Source: Petrolisthes cinctipes (Eukaryota; Arthropoda; Malacostraca; Decapoda; Porcellanidae). Taken from it: a DNA stretch of 64,000 bases. The number at the start of each line of letters is the position of its first letter. The stretch's first letter is position 1. The notes under the pieces were generated by a model. That model was not told where the DNA came from, did not search any database, and worked only from the letters and a program-made list of their open reading frames with translations. Position numbers and translations under genes: made by a program. The DNA lies in assembly GCA_033782935.1 (NCBI GenBank), contig JAWQEG010000084.1, forward strand, positions 124,001-188,000, in the 5' to 3' direction. Positions 60,566 through 64,000 of this stretch are shown piece by piece.

Positions 60566-61881
60566 GTGTTAGAGTTTTTTCAAAATACAGGCCAAAAACA
60601 TACTGAAAATCGATCTTTTAGGTGCCCAAAAGTCGATATGTGCATGCATCTTCTGTACCCGTTTGTATCTCAAATTCTGGCCCTAAACACCCGAAAATTC
60701 GATATTTTGGGGTCCCAGAAGCGATCTGTACATGCCTACTCCGTGTTAGCGTATTTTCAAAATTCAGCCCCAAAACATGCTGAAAATCGATGTTTTTGGT
60801 GCCCAAAGTCAATTTGTGCATGTATCTTCTGTACCCGTTTATATCTCAAATTCAGGCTCAAAACACCCGAAAATTAAATGTTTTGGGGTCCCAGAAGCAA
60901 TCTGTACAGTGCTAGAATATTTTCAAAATATAGGCTAAAAACATGCTAAAAATCGATCTTTTAGGTGCCAAAAAGTCGATATATCAAATTCAGTCCCAAA
61001 ACACCCGAAAATTTGATATTTAGGGGTCCCAGAAGCGATCTGCACATGCCTACTCCGTGTTAGAGTATTTTCAAAATATATGCTAAAAACATACTGAAAA
61101 TCGATCTTTTAGGTGCACAAAAGTCGATATGTGCATGCATTTCAGTACCCGTTTATATCTCAAATTCAGGCTCAAAACACCCGAAAATTCAATATTTTGG
61201 GGTCCCAGAAGCAATCTGTACATGCCTACACAGTGCTAGAATATTTTCAAAATATAGGCTAAAAACATGCTAAAAATCGATCTTTTAGGTGCCAAAAAGT
61301 CGATATCTCAAATTCAGTCCCAAAACACCCGAAAATTCGATTTTTAGGGGTCCCAGAAGCGATCTGTACATGCCAACTCCGTGTTAGAGTATTTTCAAAA
61401 TACTTGCTCAAAACATACTGAAAATCGATCTTTTAGGTGCACAAAAGTCGATATGTGCATGCATCTTCAGTACCCGTTTATATCTCAAATTCAGGCTCAA
61501 AACACGCGAAAATTCAATATTTTGGGGTCCCAGAAGCAATCTGTACATGCCTACTCAGTGTTAGAGTATTTTCAAAATACAGGCCCAAAACATGCTGAAA
61601 ATCGATATTTTAGATGCCCAAAGTCAATATGTGCATGTATCTTCTGTACCCGTTTATATCTCAAATTCAGGCTAAAAACACCCGAAAATTCAATATTTTG
61701 GGGTCCCAGAAGCAATATGTACATGCCTACACAGTGCTAGAATATTTTCAAAATATAGGCTAAAAACATGCTAAAAATCGACATTTTAGGTGCCAAAAAA
61801 TCGATATCTCAAATTCAGTCCCAAAACACCCGAAAATTCGATATTTAGAGGTCCCAGAAGGTATCTGTACATGCCTACTCC
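60566..61881 (+). repeat. 1,316-bp 8-mer, copy 2
   Basis: All boundaries are shifted by 1,316 bp and the private markers are kept. A few new changes are visible, such as gttagagttttttc at the head, gatgtttttgg near 60789 and aaatgttttgg near 60877. A third, diverged start follows at 61882. Confidence 0.87.
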
Positions 61882-64000
61882 GTGTTAGACTTTTTTCAAA
61901 ATACAGGCCAAAAACATACTGAAAATCGATCTTTTAGGTGCACAAAAGTTGATATGTGCATGCATCTTCTGTACCCGTTTATATCTCAAATTCTGGCCCT
62001 AAACACCCGAAAATTCGATATTTTGGGGTCCCAGAAGCGATCTGTACATGTCTACTCCGTGTTAGAGTATTTTCAAAATTCAGGCCCAAAACATGCTCAA
62101 AATCGATATTTTTGGTGCCCAAAGTCAATATGTGCATGTATCTTCTGTACCCGTTTATATCTCAAATTCAGGCTCAAAACACCCGAAAATTCAATATTTT
62201 GGGGTCCCAGAAGCAATCTGTACAGTGCTAGAATATTTTCAAAATATAGGCTAAAAACATGCTAAAAATCGATCTTTTAGGTGCCAAAAAGTCGATATCT
62301 CAAATTCAGTCCCAAAACACCCGAAAATTCGATTTTTAGGGGTCCCCGAAGCGATCTGTACATGCCTACTCCGTGTTAGAGTATTTTCAAAATACATGAT
62401 CAAAACATACTGAAAATCGATCTTTTAGGTGCACAAAAGTCGATATGTGCATGCATCTTCAGTACCCGTTTATATCTCAAATTCAGGCTCAAAACACCCG
62501 AAAATTCAATATTTTGGGGTCCCAGAAGCAATCTGTACATGCCTACTCAGTGTTAGAGTATTTTCAAAATACATGCCCAAAACATGCTGAAAATCGATAT
62601 TTTAGATGCCCAAAGTCAATATGTGCATGTATCTTCTGTACCCGTTTATATCTCAAATTCAGGCTCAAAACACCCGAAAATTCAATATTTTGGGGTCCCA
62701 GAAGCAATCTGTACATGCCTACACAGTGCTAGAATATTTTCAAAATATAGGCTAAAAACATGCTAAAAATCGACATTTTAGGTGCCAAAAAATCGATATC
62801 TCAAATTCAGCGCCAAAACACCCGAAAATTCGATATTTAGAGGTCCCAGAAGGTATCTGTACATGCCTACTCCGTGTTAGAGTATTTTCAAAATACAGGC
62901 CAAAAACATACTGAAAATCGATCTTTTAGGTGCACAAAAGTCGATATGTGCATGCATCTTCAGTACCCGTTTATATCTCAAATTCAGTCTCAAAGCACCC
63001 GAAAATTCAATATTTTGGGGTCCCAGAAGCAATCTGTACAGTGCTAGAATATTTTCAAAATATAGGCTAAAAACATGCTAAAAATCGATCTTTTAGGTGC
63101 CAAAAAGTCGATATCTCAAATTCAGTCCCAAAACACCCGAAAATTCGACATTTAGGGGTCCCAGAAGCGATCTGTACATGCCTACTCCGTGTTAGAGTAT
63201 TTTCAAAATACATGCTCAAAACATACTGAAAATCGATCTTTTAGGTGCACAAAAGTCGATATGTGCATGCATCTTCAGTACCCGTTTATATCTTAAATTC
63301 AGGCTCAAAACACCCGAAAATTCAATATTTTGGGGTCCCAGAAGCAATCTGTACATGCCTTTTCAGTGTTAGAGTATTTTCAAAATACATGCCCAAAACA
63401 TGCTCAAAATCGATATTTTAGATGCCCAAAGTCAATATGTGCATGTATCATCTGTACCCGTTTATATCTCAAATTCAGGCTCAAAACACCCGAAAATTCA
63501 ATATTTTGGGGTCCCAGAAGCAATCTGTACATGCCTACACAGTGCTAGAATATTTTCAAAATATAGGCTAAAAACATGCTAAAAATCGACATTTTAGGTG
63601 CCTAAAAATCGATATCTCAAATTCAGTCCCAAAACACCCGAAAATTCGATATTTAGAGGTCCCAGAAGGTATCTGTACATGCCTACTCCGTGTTAGAGTA
63701 TTTTCAAAATACAGGCCAAAAACATACTGAAAATCGATCTTTTAGGTGCCCAAAATTCGATATGTGCATGCATCTTCTGTACCCGTTTATATCTCAAATT
63801 CTGGCCCTAAACACCCGAAAATTCGATATTTTGGGGTCCCAGAAGCGATCTGTACATGTCTACTCCGTGTTAGAGTATTTTCAAAATTCAGGCCCAAAAC
63901 ATGCTGAAAATCGATATTTTTGGTGCCCAAAGTCAATATGTGCATGTATCTTCTGTACCCGTTTATATCTCAAATTCAAGCTCAAAATACCCGAAAATTC
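61882..64000 (+). repeat. Return to 17-mer-like blocks, cut by the window end
   Basis: Starts are 61882, 62059, 62225, 62373, 62550, 62726, 62874 (H), 63041, 63189, 63366, 63542, 63690 and 63867 (F, incomplete). The 62373-63188 pentamer and following hexamer match 44713-46372 at an offset of about 17,660 bp. The array continues past the window. Confidence 0.83.

Larger units (their letters stand above)
1..64000 (+). repeat. Satellite DNA array, head-to-tail, spanning the whole window
   Basis: Every stretch I read carries the same landmarks in the same order: a gtgttag or gtgctag head, a ttttcaaaata block, atcgat, a gtgcatg block in long monomers, ctcaaattc, acccgaaaatt, ggtcccagaag and a tgtacatgcct tail. 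At 148-177 bp per monomer this gives roughly 385-390 monomers, all in one orientation. No unique sequence longer than a fraction of a monomer interrupts them. The array runs off both ends. A role in heterochromatin or the centromere is an inference from scale and higher-order structure; the sequence itself does not show it. Confidence 0.97.

Noticed and set aside
1..64000. CRISPR array
   Set aside because: There is regular repetition, but the sequence between conserved blocks is itself repeated; there are no unique spacers and unit sizes of 148-177 bp are far too long.
1..64000. Telomeric or rDNA repeats
   Set aside because: No TTAGGG, TTTAGGG or similar short telomere tract and no rRNA-like conserved core was seen.
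1..64000. Retrotransposon or tandem LTR origin
   Set aside because: No primer-binding site, polypurine tract, gag/pol motif or target-site duplication is visible; the periods are explained by monomer arithmetic.

Overview
The whole 64-kb window is one tandem satellite-DNA array. I see no protein-coding gene, RNA gene, transposon, CRISPR array or unique sequence. All monomers point the same way, one hand-counted monomer is about 38% GC, and every long open frame is the translation of the same repeat. Uninterrupted satellite on this scale, with higher-order repeats, indicates eukaryotic nuclear heterochromatin (centromeric, pericentromeric or subtelomeric). I do not recognise the monomer and cannot name the organism.

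The array is nested. (1) A ~88-bp ancestral unit was doubled into a ~176/177-bp monomer; its two halves still match at about 56 of 88 positions. (2) A 29-bp deletion across the half/half boundary made a 148-bp short monomer. (3) Long-long-short makes a ~501-bp trimer. (4) Two diverged trimers, the second with a 10-bp deletion, make a canonical hexamer of 992 bp: B(177)-C(176)-D(148)-E(177)-F(166)-G(148). (5) Hexamers with monomer losses and hybrids were amplified again as larger units: 2,955/2,956 bp, 2,796 bp (17-mer), 4,090 bp, 1,318 bp and 1,316 bp (8-mers).

Layout: 1-2494, diverged monomers without the hexamer, looking like an older array edge; 2495-6781, first hexamers and rearranged variants; 6782-12014, a 2.28-kb block present twice; 12015-20089, nearly three 2,796-bp copies; 20090-31973, a 501-bp duplication and then mainly hexamers; 31974-34107, a 1,318-bp 8-mer repeated; 34108-47837, mosaic segments related to earlier blocks; 47838-55916, a 4,090-bp tandem duplication with a base-resolved junction; 55870-59249, mosaic with an 88-bp half monomer; 59250-61881, two 1,316-bp 8-mers; 61882-64000, a return to the block type seen near 12-20 kb and 44-46 kb.

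The main interest is that several steps of satellite evolution can be read directly: half-unit doubling, deletions at short repeats, unequal-exchange junctions, private variants marking copied segments, and CpG decay separating monomer classes. Monomer boundaries were parsed by hand from the gtgttag/gtgctag landmark, so a few may be off by 1-2 bp.
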